Shown piece after piece: positions 21,682 to 30,603 of a DNA stretch of 64,000 nt; positions within the stretch are counted from its first letter, which is position 1; each line of letters begins with the position of its first letter. Position numbers and translations under genes: made by a program. The notes under the pieces were generated by a model, which made no database searches, was not told where the DNA came from, and saw nothing but the letters and a program-made list of their open reading frames with translations. The stretch is from Haloechinothrix aidingensis (GTDB taxonomy: Bacteria; Actinomycetota; Actinomycetes; Mycobacteriales; Pseudonocardiaceae): contig NZ_JACCKD010000009.1 in the NCBI RefSeq assembly GCF_013450155.1, positions 213,894-277,893 of the forward strand. Direction: 5' to 3'.

Positions 21682-23028
21682 TCACGAACGCGCCATCGCC
21701 GGCTCGTCGGTCGTGGGTCCGGGGATCGTGTCGATCCCTTCCATCCCCTTGGTGAACTCGATCGCCTCGTCATCCATGAACGCGCGCGGGTTGAAGTTCT
21801 CATCGGCCATCACACCGTGCACCCTGCGCCGCTGCATCCCGAAGTTGCCCGCGTCGTACAACGGCAGGAGCGCCGCCTCCCGCAGGTAGCGGTCGAACTT
21901 GGTCTTCTTGTCCACCGAGTTCACCCCGACGACCTGCATGCACTTGTAGACGCAGTCGAACAGCATCTCCGTGCAGTGCACCTTGCACATGGCGCCGAGT
22001 GCCTCACCGTGATAGTCGTGCTGATCCAGGTAGTGCGCGCCCTTCCAGCAGAAGTAGCGCGCAGCCTCGATCTGTGTCGCCACGTCGCCGAGCACGTAAC
22101 CCGGGTACTGGTAGTGGAAGATGGGCTTGGGCCCACCCGCGGTGTAGGTCTTCGCCCATCTCAGCGCGTCCTCGTACGCGGACCGCGCCACCGCGACCGC
22201 TCCGATCCCCGCTACCGGCCCGGACCAGGCGAAGTTGCGGTTGATCACCAGATCCCCGTTGCCCCGGGTGCCCTCGATCACATTCGCAGCGGGTACCCGC
22301 GCGTTGTCGAAGACGATCTCGCAGTTCGGGGCGCTGCGCTGGGCGGACGTACTGATCGACCGGTAGGTGACCCCGGGGGTGCCCCGCTCGACCACGATCG
22401 CCGAGAGACCCGACGTTCCCCCGACGGACCGATCGGTCCGGGCGATGACCAGGTTCAGGTTGGCACCGAGATTGTCCCAGCCGCCGACATTGCACGGCCA
22501 GTACTTGCGGCCGTTGAGCACGATGTCGTCACCGTCCTGGACCGCGGTGACGTTCATTCCCGCCCCACCGACGGCCGGGGCGTCGAAGTTCGCGGTGCCG
22601 CCGGGCATGCCCGGCGGTTCACTCGCGGCATAGCCGACGATGAACTCGCCGCTGGTGTCGGATGTCGCGCCGCCGATGAACCGTTTCTTCTGTTCCTCGG
22701 TGCCGTAGTACCAGACCGGCATCAGGCCGAGCCCGTTCACCAGGACCGTCGTCCCGAATCCCGGGTCGACCGCTTGAATCTCCTCGGCCGCTATCACGAA
22801 ATCCACATTCGACAGGCCGCCTCCACCATATTCTTTGGGCAACATCGAAAACGCGATACCCTGCTTGCACGCTTCCGCGTACGCGGGTTTTACCATCTGA
22901 AAAGCTGTTAGCGGGTCGGGCTCCTGGTCGACCTTTTCCGTAATAGGAGCCAGAACATTTTGCGCAAAATCACGCGCCAGGCGTTGTACCTCTTGTTGCT
23001 CGGCAGTCAGCGTGAAATCGATCGCCAT
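21682..23028 (-). CDS. Acyl-CoA dehydrogenase family protein
   Basis: 448 aa, longer than the usual 380-410. An N-terminal helical domain includes LTAEQQEVQRLARDFAQNVLAPI; the middle beta domain includes MNVTAVQDGDDIVLNGRKYWPCN; the C-terminal helical domain contains YDAGNFGMQRRRVHGVM. The flavin and acyl-CoA binding layout is normal, but I cannot assign the substrate. GGAGG upstream of the ATG at 23028. About 240 bp at the 5' end are near 54% GC while the rest is close to 68%, unlike neighbouring genes. Confidence 0.88.
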   Translation of the reverse strand: MAIDFTLTAEQQEVQRLARDFAQNVLAPITEKVDQEPDPLTAFQMVKPAYAEACKQGIAFSMLPKEYGGGGLSNVDFVIAAEEIQAVDPGFGTTVLVNGLGLMPVWYYGTEEQKKRFIGGATSDTSGEFIVGYAASEPPGMPGGTANFDAPAVGGAGMNVTAVQDGDDIVLNGRKYWPCNVGGWDNLGANLNLVIARTDRSVGGTSGLSAIVVERGTPGVTYRSISTSAQRSAPNCEIVFDNARVPAANVIEGTRGNGDLVINRNFAWSGPVAGIGAVAVARSAYEDALRWAKTYTAGGPKPIFHYQYPGYVLGDVATQIEAARYFCWKGAHYLDQHDYHGEALGAMCKVHCTEMLFDCVYKCMQVVGVNSVDKKTKFDRYLREAALLPLYDAGNFGMQRRRVHGVMADENFNPRAFMDDEAIEFTKGMEGIDTIPGPTTDEPAMARS

Positions 23029-23166
23029 CGTAATTCGCCTCCGTGTACCGAATGATCCTCACGCCGAGCACAGGCGGGTCAGAAAGATCCGTCCGCGATG
23101 TGAGGCACATCACAGGATATCACCGGCGTCCAGAGGCCGCGGCATCGAGAAAATTGATCTAGAGAT

Positions 23167-23221
23167 GTGCTGAATGGCACTTTCGGTCCATCTCGCGGAC
23201 CGAAAGTGCCATTCAGCGCAC
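23167..23221. repeat. Intergenic palindrome, family member 1 (21-bp perfect stem)
   Basis: Arms 23169-23189 and 23197-23217 are perfectly complementary over 21 bp around the 7-base loop ATCTCGC. The core arm is CTGAATGGCACTTTCGG. The loop context TCCATCTCGCGGA is shared with the other members near 51840, 58460 and 58540, while the arm sequence differs. It lies just downstream of the stop at 23224 of a minus-strand gene and upstream of the acyl-CoA dehydrogenase stop-to-start gap. Confidence 0.85.
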
Positions 23222-23223
23222 TG

Positions 23224-23571
23224 CTAGGTCCAGAAGACGGCGAGGCCGACGTTGATCACGACGAGCCCGCCGAGAGCGAAACCGACCCACCGAGGCACGG
23301 CAGGCTTGCGCAGGAAAGCCAGAGCCAGCCCGCCGATCGCGATCAGCACCAGGATCTTGATGCCCAGCTTCGTGTGGTTGAGGTCGTTGTCGCTGAACGG
23401 GTCCAGCGCCATCATGGCCGCGCCCGTGATCAGCATGACTCCGCTACCGTGCAACCACCCCTTGTTCAGCGGAGCGTCCGCCCCGCCGCGCAGCTGCAGG
23501 AGGAACGTACCGACGAGCAATCCCATACCGAGCAGGTGCAGGAACAACAGCAGCTGGTGAAGGAAGTCCAT
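23224..23571 (-). CDS. Small integral membrane protein, unknown function
   Basis: 115 aa with four predicted membrane helices (for example LHLLGMGLLVGTFLLQL, then LGIKILVLIAIGGLALAFL). Its ATG overlaps the stop of the next upstream gene by one base (TGATG), so the two are cotranslated. No domain name can be given with confidence. Such small proteins accompany the SCO4848-type gene in other actinobacteria. Confidence 0.8.
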   Translation of the reverse strand: MDFLHQLLLFLHLLGMGLLVGTFLLQLRGGADAPLNKGWLHGSGVMLITGAAMMALDPFSDNDLNHTKLGIKILVLIAIGGLALAFLRKPAVPRWVGFALGGLVVINVGLAVFWT

Positions 23572-23849
23572 CAGCGCCCCTTCGCGATGTCGTTGGTGGC
23601 AGATGTGGTGTCGTCCCGGGAACGGGGACCGCTCGCACGGAGCCCGCGCCAGCCGATCACGCCGATGATCGTACCGAGCACGATCGATACCACGGTGAGC
23701 GCGGCATGTACCACGAAGTACGACGTCGGCGAGCCGTCAGCCGCCCACGAGTTCTCGCTGGCCCAGAGATTGCGCGCGAACATCAGCCAGATGGCCCAGG
23801 ACCATACGCCGAAGGCGAGCAGGAAGATCGAGGTCGGGCGTGCGTGCAT
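23571..23849 (-). CDS. SCO4848 family membrane protein
   Basis: 92 aa with two membrane helices (TSIFLLAFGVWSWAIWLMFA and ALTVVSIVLGTIIGVIGWRG) joined by RNLWASENSWAADGSPTSYF. This pattern, and its place beside a DD-carboxypeptidase gene and the sdh operon, match Streptomyces SCO4848 as I remember it. I start at the ATG at 23849 because the upstream 40 codons read as noncoding and have no ribosome site. Function unknown. Confidence 0.78.
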   Translation of the reverse strand: MHARPTSIFLLAFGVWSWAIWLMFARNLWASENSWAADGSPTSYFVVHAALTVVSIVLGTIIGVIGWRGLRASGPRSRDDTTSATNDIAKGR

Positions 23850-23985
23850 ACGCGCAGTATCCACGTCCCCGCCGACCGGCCAGCACACCGGGTGAGCGCC
23901 GCCACGCCCGGCACCGTGCGTGTCCGGGTAGGCACGACAGAGTGTCACAGCCACGTATACCGACAGCACAGGTCATGGTTAGCCT

Positions 23986-25257
23986 GTGTTGGTGCGTCAT
24001 CGGTCGTGGTTCGGAGCATCCCCGCGGGGATGTACAGCTGTGCTGTCCGCGGCGCTGCTCGTGTGCGGCATCGCATTCGGCACCGCCGGGCCGGCCGCGC
24101 ATGCCGACCCCGACTCGCCGTCCAGCGCCGAGTCCTGCGCCGACAAGCAGACACCCCCGTCTGCCAACGTGCCCTCCGAGGAACCGGCACCCGGCGAGAC
24201 CGCTCCCGAGCCGCTCCCCGTCCCGGAGGAGCCGGTCGGCGGTGAGCGCATGGCCGAGTGCGGCGTCGTACTGCCGGACGGCGCACCGGACCCCCCTGAG
24301 GAGGCGACCGCGTCCGCCTGGATGGTCTCCGACCTCGAGTCCGGCGACGTGCTGGCAGCCTCCGACCCGCACGCCAGGCACCGGCCCGCCTCGCTGATCA
24401 AAGTACTGCTGGCGGCCACCGTCATCGACGAGCTCGGCCCGGACGAGGTCATCACCGCGACAGAGGAGGACGTCGCGCAGGTCTGTACCTGCGTCGGCCT
24501 GGTCGAGGGTGAGGACTACACCGTCGAGGACCTGCTCACCGCGGCCCTGATCCATTCCGGAAACGACGCCGCGCACGCCCTGGGCAACGCCCTCGGTGGG
24601 ATCCCGGAGGCGCTCGATGCGATGAACGCCCTCGCCGAACGGCTCCAGGCGTTCGACACCCGTGCGGCCACCACATCAGGCCTGGACGGTCCCGGGATGT
24701 CCAGCTCGGCCTACGACCTGAGCGTGATCTTCCGGTACGCGCTGGGGCAGGCCCCGTTCAACGAGGCCGTGCGTACGAGCACGATGGACTTCACCGTCGA
24801 ACCCGACGAGGAACCCGTCACCCTGTACAACGACAACCGGCTGCTCAACTCCTACGACGGGTTCCTCGGAGGCAAGACCGGCTACACGAACGCCGCACGG
24901 CACACCTACCTCGGCGCCGCGCAACGCGAGCACGCAACGGTGGCGGTGGTACTGCTGCACACGGAAGCCCGCCCGGTACCGGTTCCCGAGCAAGCCTCGG
25001 CGCTCCTCGACTACGGCTTCGACCTCGCCGAAGGCGACTACGAGGCCGTCGGGGAACTCGCGTCCGCCACCCGTCCCGAGTCCGAACCGGACGTCGCCGT
25101 GCAGGAGGGCGCGCAGCCGCCGCAGGACGACGATGCCGCGACCGCTTCCGGGACCGGCAGTGCGCTGGGACCGGTCATCGCCACGGTCGTCGCCCTTCTG
25201 GCGCTGCTCGGCATCATCGCGCTACGACGCGAGAACAGGCAGGTGCCACGGCGGTAG
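23986..25257 (+). CDS. D-alanyl-D-alanine carboxypeptidase-like serine peptidase (S11), secreted and C-terminally anchored
   Basis: 423 aa. Signal peptide (CTAVLSAALLVCGIAFGTAGPAAHA), an acidic Pro-rich linker of about 70 residues, then a penicillin-binding S11 domain. The catalytic motifs are all present: SxxK as SLIK in RHRPASLIKVLLA, SxN as SGN in IHSGNDAAHAL, and KTG in GGKTGYTN. A single C-terminal helix (IATVVALLALLGIIAL) followed by basic residues anchors it to the outer face of the membrane. It would trim peptidoglycan stem peptides. Several closely spaced GTG/TTG codons make the first residue uncertain. Confidence 0.9.
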   Translation: MLVRHRSWFGASPRGCTAVLSAALLVCGIAFGTAGPAAHADPDSPSSAESCADKQTPPSANVPSEEPAPGETAPEPLPVPEEPVGGERMAECGVVLPDGAPDPPEEATASAWMVSDLESGDVLAASDPHARHRPASLIKVLLAATVIDELGPDEVITATEEDVAQVCTCVGLVEGEDYTVEDLLTAALIHSGNDAAHALGNALGGIPEALDAMNALAERLQAFDTRAATTSGLDGPGMSSSAYDLSVIFRYALGQAPFNEAVRTSTMDFTVEPDEEPVTLYNDNRLLNSYDGFLGGKTGYTNAARHTYLGAAQREHATVAVVLLHTEARPVPVPEQASALLDYGFDLAEGDYEAVGELASATRPESEPDVAVQEGAQPPQDDDAATASGTGSALGPVIATVVALLALLGIIALRRENRQVPRR

Positions 25258-25266
25258 CGGCGCAGG

Positions 25267-26172
25267 CTACGCCGCGGGGACGCCCGCCGCGAGCCGATCG
25301 GCGACCACCGGGACGTAGCCACGGGCATACCCCGTCCGGTTCGGATGGTACGACTCCAGGATCGGGTACGACACGCCGTTGATCCACTCCGCGCTGTCGC
25401 ACACCGCGTGCCCGAGGAACGCCTCGCGCGGATCGGCGAAGCCGAGGCCGTGTGCTGCCGCCCGGTCACCGGTCACCTCCGCGAGCAGGTCCGCCGTGGC
25501 GTTCAGCTCCGCTTGCTCGCTCGGCGTGATCTGCGCGGCGAGGTTGCACTGCTCGCCGTTGAACAACCGGGGATAACCGACCGCGACGACGGTCGCGTTC
25601 GGAGCACGCTCGACGATCTCGGCATAGAGCGTGTCCAGCCTGCCGGGCAGGGATTCGGTGATGACCGTCTTCGCCGAGTCGATCTCGTCCCAGCAGGTGT
25701 ACGGCCACGGCCGGGCGCAGGCCGTCAGCACGCGCGCGAAACCGGCATCGTTGCCCCCTACCGATACGGTCACGTGCGTCGTCGCGGCGTCCAGCGCGTC
25801 GAGCTGGTTCACCCGGACGGCTGTCACCCCCGCGCCCGAGCACGCCTGGAAGTCCAGCCGCCCGCCGAGTTCCGCGGACAGCAAGGCCGGGTAACCGGCA
25901 GGCGAGCGATAGCACTCGTCATCGGACTCGTAGTACGTCCGGGATCCGACGCCGGACGAGTAGGAGTCACCGAGAGCTACATAGGACACCCCGCCGGCGT
26001 GTGCGTGCCGCTCGGTGCCGGCGAACCCGCCCGCTGCGAGAGCGGCGACCAGCATCAGCGCCAGCAACACCCGGGCACGGGACCGGCGGGAGCCGGTGTA
26101 CCCACCGGCCCGGCCCGCGCGGTGCGGGACATGGGTGGCGAGCCGCGGTGAGCGGGCGGGGCGTTCGGGCAT
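25267..26172 (-). CDS. Secreted SGNH/GDSL hydrolase (lipase or esterase)
   Basis: 301 aa. A basic N-terminus and signal segment (VLLALMLVAALAAGGFAG) precede a SGNH domain. Block I is GDSYS at residues 68-72 with the nucleophilic serine; the oxyanion residues lie in GGND (139-142); the catalytic histidine is in SYHPN (274-278). Several cysteine pairs suggest disulfides, as in actinomycete SGNH lipases. Convergent with the carboxypeptidase gene, nine bases apart. Natural substrate unknown. Confidence 0.9.
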   Translation of the reverse strand: MPERPARSPRLATHVPHRAGRAGGYTGSRRSRARVLLALMLVAALAAGGFAGTERHAHAGGVSYVALGDSYSSGVGSRTYYESDDECYRSPAGYPALLSAELGGRLDFQACSGAGVTAVRVNQLDALDAATTHVTVSVGGNDAGFARVLTACARPWPYTCWDEIDSAKTVITESLPGRLDTLYAEIVERAPNATVVAVGYPRLFNGEQCNLAAQITPSEQAELNATADLLAEVTGDRAAAHGLGFADPREAFLGHAVCDSAEWINGVSYPILESYHPNRTGYARGYVPVVADRLAAGVPAA

Positions 26173-26268
26173 GGCGTGGTCGACCTCCGACCCCTGAGGC
26201 TGCCGGACAGGCCACTCCGGATCAATCGACCGAAAGGGAGAGTGCCGCTCGCGACCGGTGACACAGCG

Positions 26269-27405
26269 TCACTCCCCGCGTCCCTCCGCACGCTTTTCCG
26301 GGGACGCCTCCGGGGACGGCTGCCCCGCGCTGCCGCGCGAGCGCCGCCACAGCCAGCGCGCCCCGCCGCCGAGCAGCGCCCCGGTGCCGAGGATGCCCAC
26401 GGCCTGCCGGGCACTGGCTCCGCGCCGCACGTGCACGAGCGGCCGTACTTCGACAGGGCCGGGAGGGGAGACGGTCTGCACGATGTTCTCGGTCGCCGTG
26501 GCCGTCCACGCGGTGACGAACAGCAGGAAGCGGGACACGAGGTTGGCGAAGACCAGCAACCCGATGATCGGCCCGAACAGCGCGCCGGTCGGCGACGACA
26601 TCACGCTTGCGATGAACAGGGACGCGATCTGCTTGAGGACCTCGAACCCCACCGCGGCGATGAGCGCGCCCTTGACGGCGCTACGCAACGTCACCCGCTC
26701 GCGCGGCAACCGCGCGATGACCCAGAGGAACACCAGCCAGTTCGCGGCGAGGGACAGCACGGTCATCAGCGTCGTCAGCCCGATCCTGGCCGGCAGGTCG
26801 TCCTCCAGCCCGATCAGGGTGAGCAGCGAGTTCGCGGCCGTGGACCCTGCCGTGGTCAACGCGAAGGAAACGATCAGGGCGAACCCCAGCCCGAGGAGTG
26901 CGAGCAGGTCGCGAGCCGTGCCCTTGAGCAGCGGGCGCTTCTTGCGTTCCTGGCCCCACTGCGCGGTGAGGGCATCCCGCAGATTGCGCATCCATCCGAT
27001 ACCGGAGTACAGGGCTGTGGCGAGCCCCAGAACCCCCACGGTCGCGCGAGAGTCCACTGCGGTCTCGACGACTTCCCCGACGGTCTCCCTCAGGCCGACG
27101 GGGGCGGCCCGTTGCAGTCGCGATTGGAGATCCGCGAGCAGCGTGGGATCGGCGGCCAGGATGTAGCCCGCGATGGCGAAACCGACCATCAGGATGGGTA
27201 CGAGGGAGAGCACGCTGAAGTACGTGATCGCCGCCGCGTAGTGGGTTCCGTACCGGTCGCCGAACGCCTCTTTCGCACGGACGAGGTGATCGATCGCCGG
27301 GTAGCGTTGCCGCACGCTCGGCACGACCTGCTGTGCGCCCCTGGCGACCCGCTGCGCCTTCTGCTTGGCCGGCCGGTCATCCGACCTACGTCGATCTGCT
27401 GCCAC
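26269..27405 (-). CDS. YihY/virulence factor BrkB family membrane protein
   Basis: 378 aa. A basic N-terminus (about 60 residues) is followed by six membrane segments with the family blocks AITYFSVLSLVPILMVGF, LYSGIGWMRNLRDALTAQWG and FLWVIARLPRERVTLRSAVKGAL. The C-terminus is hydrophilic and Arg/Gly-rich. Homologues were once misnamed ribonuclease BN; a transport or envelope role is likely but not established. Single gene with 91-bp and 96-bp gaps on either side. Confidence 0.88.
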   Translation of the reverse strand: MAADRRRSDDRPAKQKAQRVARGAQQVVPSVRQRYPAIDHLVRAKEAFGDRYGTHYAAAITYFSVLSLVPILMVGFAIAGYILAADPTLLADLQSRLQRAAPVGLRETVGEVVETAVDSRATVGVLGLATALYSGIGWMRNLRDALTAQWGQERKKRPLLKGTARDLLALLGLGFALIVSFALTTAGSTAANSLLTLIGLEDDLPARIGLTTLMTVLSLAANWLVFLWVIARLPRERVTLRSAVKGALIAAVGFEVLKQIASLFIASVMSSPTGALFGPIIGLLVFANLVSRFLLFVTAWTATATENIVQTVSPPGPVEVRPLVHVRRGASARQAVGILGTGALLGGGARWLWRRSRGSAGQPSPEASPEKRAEGRGE

Positions 27406-27496
27406 GTGCCAACGGTAACCGCTCGGTCGCGTTCCGCTGTGGACACCGTGCCGGTGTCGTACCGAGTGGCGTGCTCACTTACTCAGCGGCAGGGCG

Positions 27497-28471
27497 CTAC
27501 TCACCGTCCGTGTCCGGACCGAGGGAGTCGAGCACATCGCCGACACGCTCGGCCTCGGTGGCGAGGAACTCCTGGTAGTCCGGGCCTGCGAGGTAGGCCT
27601 CCGACCAGCCGTACCGGTCGAGTGCCGCGGCCCACTCCGGTGACCGGCGCAGCTCGTCGAGCACCTCGAGCAGCACCTCGTGGTCCTCCTCGTCCAGCCC
27701 CGGTGGTGCGAGTACCCCGCGCCAGTTCAGGAACTCGAGATCCATCCCCAGCTCGCGCAGGGTGGGAGCGTCGATACCGGCTACCCGCTCCGGCCCGGTC
27801 ACGGCCAGCACCCGCAGCTCGCCTGCCTCGACGGCGCGCAGGTGCTCACCAGCCCCCATCGCGGCGAAGTCGACCTCGCGGCTGAGTAACGCCGCCAGGA
27901 TCTCACCTCCCCCGTCGTAGGGTTCGTAATCGAGGTTCCCCGGGTCGACCCCGAGTTCCTCGGCGAGCAACATGACGGCGAGATGGTCCGGCCCGCCCGG
28001 TTGCGAGCCGCCACCGGCCGAGATCTCCTCCGGGTGCCTGCGCAGTCGGTCGGCCAGCTCCGGCAGGTTCTCGTACTCGGACCCGGCGGGCACCACGATC
28101 GCCTCGGACTCCTCGATCAGCCTGGCAAGCGGGGTGAGCTCGGCGAGCTCACCGGTAAACCCGGTGATGTGGGCCGTGGCAACGAGCCCGAGGCCCATCT
28201 GCAGCAGCAGTGCCCCGTCGCCTTCCTCGTAACGCACCCGGGACAGCGCGGCCATGCCCGCATCACCCGGCATGTTGACCACATCCGCGTCCTCGGCCAG
28301 CTCGGTCTCCTCGAGGGCACCCGCCAGGGTCCGCGCGGTCTGGTCGAAACCTCCGCCGGGAGGTGTCGGCACGATGATGCGGAGCTCACCCGGCCCAGGC
28401 GCGGCCGTGCAGGCGGTGAGCAGCAACAGCACCGAGGCCGTCACGGCGCACAGGCGGGCGTACCGGATCAC
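27497..28471 (-). CDS. tctC: Tripartite tricarboxylate transporter substrate-binding lipoprotein (second copy)
   Basis: 324 aa. The signal peptide ends in the lipobox LLTAC. The TctC/Bug-type fold begins with ELRIIVPTPPGGGFDQTAR and contains GGGSQPGGPDHLAVML and WRGVLAPPGL, typical of ligand-contact regions. Strikingly acidic. It follows tctA with a four-base overlap and is the second binding protein of this locus. Its sequence differs clearly from the copy at 30604-31608, so the two may bind different carboxylates. Confidence 0.88.
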   Translation of the reverse strand: MIRYARLCAVTASVLLLLTACTAAPGPGELRIIVPTPPGGGFDQTARTLAGALEETELAEDADVVNMPGDAGMAALSRVRYEEGDGALLLQMGLGLVATAHITGFTGELAELTPLARLIEESEAIVVPAGSEYENLPELADRLRRHPEEISAGGGSQPGGPDHLAVMLLAEELGVDPGNLDYEPYDGGGEILAALLSREVDFAAMGAGEHLRAVEAGELRVLAVTGPERVAGIDAPTLRELGMDLEFLNWRGVLAPPGLDEEDHEVLLEVLDELRRSPEWAAALDRYGWSEAYLAGPDYQEFLATEAERVGDVLDSLGPDTDGE

Positions 28472-29982
28472 GCCGCGGGAACCTCTCGCTCACGGTCGGC
28501 CCGCTCGCGCCTGCGCCGGATCAGGCCGATGACGGTCGGCAGCAGCGAGGCGGCCGCCAGCCCGAGCAGGACGGCAGGGATGGGCTGGGTCACGAACACC
28601 GACCAGTCGCCTCCGGATATCTGCAAGGCCTGCCGCATGTTCCGCTCCATCAGTCCGCCGAGGATGAGGCCGAGGATCAGCGGTGCGGCGGGGAACGAGT
28701 TCGCCCGCATCAGGAACCCGAGCACACCGAAGCCGATCAGCAGCCACAGGTCGAACACGCTGAAGCTCAGACCGTACACACCCATCACGCAGAACACGAC
28801 AACCAGCGGCAACAGTACCGCCTTCGGGGTGTTCAGCACCTTGGCGAACAGCGGGATCAGTGGCAGGTTCAGGATCAGCAGCACGATGCTACCGATGTAC
28901 ATGCTCGCCACGACACCCCAGAACACCCCGGGATGCTGCTCGAGCATCATCGGCCCGGGCTGCACGCCCAGCACGAGCAGCGCGCCGAGCAGGATCGCCG
29001 TCGTTCCCGAACCGGGCACCCCCAGCGTGAGCAGCGGGACGAAGGACCCGATCGCGGCACCGTTGTTTCCGGCCTCCGGTGCGGCTACGCCCTTGATGTT
29101 GCCCGAGCCGAACGTGTCCCCGTCCGAGGCGATGCGCTTCTCGGTCGAGTACGACAGGAACGACGCGACCGTCGCGCCCGCTCCGGGCAGTACTCCCGTG
29201 AAGAAGCCGAGCACCGACCCCCGCAACGCCGATGGGGTCATCGCCCTGACCTCGCGCTTGCTCAACCGCAACGACGTAACGCCGCCCTGCGCCCCGCCAT
29301 GGCCGCGCCTGCTCAGCAACACGAACACCTCGGCGAGCGCGAACACACCGAGCGCGACGATCAGGAAGTCGATGCCCTCGTACAGCTCGGGACGGTCGAA
29401 GGTGAACCGCAGGGTTCCCGTCGCGGAGTCGATTCCCACGAGGGCGATGATCACACCGACGACGGCGGAGATCAGCCCCTTGGTGACGTTCTTGCCCGCC
29501 AGCGATACGACCGCGGTCAGCCCGAGAACCATGAGCCCGAAGTACTCCGCGGGCCCGAAGCTGACCGCGACCTTGGACAGGGTCGGCGCGATCAGCATCA
29601 GGCCGACCACACCCACTGTGCCGCCGACGAACGAGGCGATGGCCGCTACGGCGAGAGCCTTGCCTGCCCTCCCGTCCCGCGCCATCGGGTAACCGTCGAA
29701 CGATGTGGCGACCGTCCCGGCGATGCCGGGCGCGTTGAGCAGGATCGACGAGGTCGATCCACCGAATACCGCGCCGTAGTACACACCGGCGAGCATGATG
29801 ATCGCGGTGGTCGGGTCCATGCCGAACGCGATGGGGATCATCAACGCGATCGCGGTCATCGGTCCCAGGCCGGGCAGGATCCCGATGATCGTGCCCGCCA
29901 GAACACCGACGAACACGAAGAGCAGGTTCTCCGGGCTCAGCGCCACGCTGAACCCGGACACCAGCTGGGTAAGCGTATCCAT
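28468..29982 (-). CDS. tctA: Tripartite tricarboxylate transporter large permease
   Basis: 504 aa with about twelve membrane segments. The family signature is intact: GTIIGILPGLGPMTAIALMIP near the N-terminus and the repeat-related LGFFTGVLPGAGATVASFLSY in the second half. YYGAVFGGSTSSILLNAPG is also typical. With TctB and a TctC lipoprotein it imports citrate or similar acids using the ion gradient. A 94-bp gap with a hairpin separates it from tctB. Confidence 0.95.
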   Translation of the reverse strand: MDTLTQLVSGFSVALSPENLLFVFVGVLAGTIIGILPGLGPMTAIALMIPIAFGMDPTTAIIMLAGVYYGAVFGGSTSSILLNAPGIAGTVATSFDGYPMARDGRAGKALAVAAIASFVGGTVGVVGLMLIAPTLSKVAVSFGPAEYFGLMVLGLTAVVSLAGKNVTKGLISAVVGVIIALVGIDSATGTLRFTFDRPELYEGIDFLIVALGVFALAEVFVLLSRRGHGGAQGGVTSLRLSKREVRAMTPSALRGSVLGFFTGVLPGAGATVASFLSYSTEKRIASDGDTFGSGNIKGVAAPEAGNNGAAIGSFVPLLTLGVPGSGTTAILLGALLVLGVQPGPMMLEQHPGVFWGVVASMYIGSIVLLILNLPLIPLFAKVLNTPKAVLLPLVVVFCVMGVYGLSFSVFDLWLLIGFGVLGFLMRANSFPAAPLILGLILGGLMERNMRQALQISGGDWSVFVTQPIPAVLLGLAAASLLPTVIGLIRRRRERADREREVPAA

Positions 29983-30033
29983 GGAAAGCTCCGTGAGGAC
30001 GTACGTTCCGATCCCGGAGGGATGGGTCGTGGC

Positions 30034-30068
30034 CCTCGATCCCGCGTACCCGCTGTGCGGGATCGAGG
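30034..30068 (-). terminator. Hairpin between tctB and tctA (possible attenuator)
   Basis: Perfect 12-bp stem CCTCGATCCCGC / GCGGGATCGAGG with an 11-base loop, nine bases after the tctB stop. It could end a share of transcripts or protect the upstream message, giving less TctA than TctC. Confidence 0.55.
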
Positions 30069-30076
30069 ATCACGAC

Positions 30077-30592
30077 CTAGAACGGGAGTGGACCGTTGGG
30101 CAGCGACACGCCGAGACCCTCGGACATGCCGATGTAGGCTGCGAGCGGGATGGTGACGCTGGTCAGCACGGTCACCAGATGCCTGGGGTAGCCCAGGTAC
30201 CAGACGGCCGACGCGATGTAGGCGGCGGTGGCCAGCACGAACCCGGCGACCGCGAACAGCGCCACATACAGGCACGCCGCGACGAGGAACACGGCCAGCT
30301 CCAGCCGGGTGTCCCGCAGCCTGCCGAGGCCGACCTCGTCGGCCTCGGCAGGCTGTTCCGTTGCCGTTTCGCCCGTCGCGGTCCCCTCCTCCGCCTGCTC
30401 GGCACGCTGGAAGTACAGCATGGCCGCGAGGCCGAGGAGGAGGTAACCGAGTCCCCTTGGCAGGGTCGCCGGTTGGACGGGAACGTCGACGGCCACGAAG
30501 TCGGGAAGGTGGTACGCGCCGAGGAGGTACACCAGCGCGAAACCTGCGATCGCGACGGCGATCGTACGGTGTGAGAAGCGAAACTCGGTCAT
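30077..30592 (-). CDS. tctB: Tripartite tricarboxylate transporter small permease
   Basis: 171 aa with four membrane helices and a charged loop between helices two and three, the usual TctB design (QPATLPRGLGYLLLGLAAMLYF for the second helix). It starts 11 bases after the upstream tctC stop. Sequence conservation in this family is low, so the call rests on topology and on its place between tctC and tctA. Confidence 0.88.
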   Translation of the reverse strand: MTEFRFSHRTIAVAIAGFALVYLLGAYHLPDFVAVDVPVQPATLPRGLGYLLLGLAAMLYFQRAEQAEEGTATGETATEQPAEADEVGLGRLRDTRLELAVFLVAACLYVALFAVAGFVLATAAYIASAVWYLGYPRHLVTVLTSVTIPLAAYIGMSEGLGVSLPNGPLPF

Positions 30593-30603
30593 GGCCCGGC
30601 GCC

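Noticed and set aside
26269..27405. YihY/BrkB gene as ribonuclease BN
   Set aside because: The protein is a polytopic membrane protein; the ribonuclease name in old annotations was an error.
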